IMG/VR virus record: IMGVR_UViG_3300027782_000030
Coordinates: 1 to 64,000 of that record
From: a virus
DNA: 64,000 bases
Reading direction: 5' to 3' (one strand)
Shown here: piece after piece, positions 63,128 to 64,000 of the stretch
Layout: every line of letters begins with the position of its first letter
Position numbering within the stretch: the stretch's first letter is position 1
Program-made: the position numbers and the translations under genes
Notes under the pieces: generated by a model
What the model saw: only the letters and a program-made list of their open reading frames with translations
Databases searched by the model: none
What the model was told of the DNA's origin: nothing

Positions 63128-63990
63128 CTTTTCCAACGTTGGTTACAATAAGGAAGTTCTTTCCAATTAAATTTATTACCCAAATGATCTACTTCATACC
63201 AATATATTTGATCCGATCTTACATTAGTAAATCCAAATTCTTTTAATTTGTTTTCTATTATTTCTTTACCTTTAAATGTAGGATGTAAATCAGTATGAAT
63301 TTCTAATACTATTTCGTTAATCCTATCCATTTCTTCTTGGGTAGCATTTAATAATACATCGTACTCAGCACCCTCACAATCAAGCTTTAATAATATGTTA
63401 TTACCTTCTATCATTTTTAAAATAGTAGTTAATGATAGGCTACGGACCATTTCACTATTTTCAGCAACATTATACATACTATTAGCACCAGCATTATCAT
63501 TATCGTTGCTAATCTGAAAATACTTTCCATGCTCTGCGGATACTACGTTTTTCAATGCTATAATAGAAGATAATCCTGATCGTTTTACATTAGATTGAAA
63601 AATATTAAAAGTTTTAGTGACAGGTTCTATTCCTATTACTTTTTTAGCTCCAAGTGATGCTGCTAATAATGAAAACGCTCCAATATTTGCACCTACATCA
63701 ATCACTGATCTACCTATCAATTCTTCTTTAGTAAGATTATATTGATTTGACTCAATGACTTCACGATGCATATTGGCATCTTGCTCTTTCAACCAACTTA
63801 AATCTATTTGTTCATCTTTATCCCAAATACATAGCATCAGATTTATATTATCAGGATCACCTCTTACTAAAGGTGCGTCTAATAATGCACCATCAGGCGC
63901 TATATATTTGAATTTAAAACTAGGAAAATACGATTCATCTAACATATGTAGTTTATGATGCGGACCCCATTTGCCCGGTGGCTCAAGCAT
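63124..63990 (-). CDS. FkbM-family methyltransferase, possibly 5' partial
   Basis: 288 residues to ATG 63990; the frame stays open to the window edge, so the true start may be outside. RSVIDVGANIGAFSLLAASL (motif I), KKVIGIEPVTKTFNIFQSNV and NILLKLDCEGAEYDVLLNAT (the FkbM LDCEGAE motif), ending with INEIVLEIHTDLH. O-methylation of a sugar or related small molecule is usual for this family. First visible gene of the glycan operon. Confidence 0.9.
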   Translation of the reverse strand: MLEPPGKWGPHHKLHMLDESYFPSFKFKYIAPDGALLDAPLVRGDPDNINLMLCIWDKDEQIDLSWLKEQDANMHREVIESNQYNLTKEELIGRSVIDVGANIGAFSLLAASLGAKKVIGIEPVTKTFNIFQSNVKRSGLSSIIALKNVVSAEHGKYFQISNDNDNAGANSMYNVAENSEMVRSLSLTTILKMIEGNNILLKLDCEGAEYDVLLNATQEEMDRINEIVLEIHTDLHPTFKGKEIIENKLKEFGFTNVRSDQIYWYEVDHLGNKFNWKELPYCNQRWKR

Positions 63991-64000
63991 AGGAACAGTT

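Overview
The window reads as part of a large, lytic, T4-like (contractile-tailed) bacteriophage genome. Reasons: densely packed genes, many with 1-4 bp start/stop overlaps; a PAAR spike-tip protein and long tail-fibre genes; phage-type nucleotide metabolism (NrdA, NrdB, glutaredoxin, dCMP deaminase); a cell-wall hydrolase; 22 intact tRNA genes plus one broken hybrid; and repeated TATAAATA-like boxes that match the T4 late-promoter consensus. No integrase, repressor, rRNA or CRISPR was seen. Two Bug/TctC-type periplasmic binding proteins (a family expanded in Burkholderiales), a PstS-PhoX pair and a freshwater/marine style gene content suggest a betaproteobacterial aquatic host; this host call is inference.

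Layout. 1-3.6 kb (+): end of a tail-fibre gene, a LamG-like protein and a papain-like protease, closed by a bidirectional terminator. 3.7-9.3 kb (-): small early-type genes from strong sigma70 promoters (TTGACA, mostly 17-bp spacers, TATAAT-like), a secreted FG-GAP lipoprotein, SGNH and GIY-YIG genes, an RNA polymerase omega homologue and dCMP deaminase. 9.2-24.1 kb: tRNA genes, all on the minus strand, interspersed with cargo genes (radical SAM, glycosyltransferase, HNH, acetyltransferase, methyltransferase, SGNH, 2OG-oxygenase-like), with hairpins between tRNAs, duplications and a chimeric tRNA. 24.7-39.2 kb: an accessory block on both strands with methyltransferases, two radical SAM enzymes, two PP-loop ATPase-like proteins, a fatty-acid desaturase, an acetyltransferase, a second Bug protein, rubrerythrin/rubredoxin, an outer-membrane beta-barrel and most of an eight-member family of HxD...H...R (2OG-Fe oxygenase-like) proteins. 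39.2-50.4 kb (-): secreted and surface genes (Asn/Ser/Thr-repeat protein, a 792-aa exported protein, coiled-coil membrane proteins), a GT4 glycosyltransferase with an LpxH-like phosphatase, nitroreductase, a PstS-PhoX phosphate module with a Pho-box-like site, and IscU. 50.5-56 kb (-): lysis-type genes and baseplate/spike genes, one carrying a Hint (intein-like) domain. 56-61.2 kb (-): glutaredoxin, NrdB, NrdA and small conserved genes. 61.2-64 kb (-): glycan-type genes (heptosyltransferase-like, methyltransferase, GT2, FkbM).

Two themes stand out. First, at least eleven genes have a late-promoter-like box only 4-7 nt before the ATG and no Shine-Dalgarno sequence, so their late mRNAs would be leaderless. 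Second, the 2OG-oxygenase-like family has expanded to eight divergent members. At least two sit in cassettes that carry their own leaderless promoter and are bounded by direct repeats copied from the end of the neighbouring gene.
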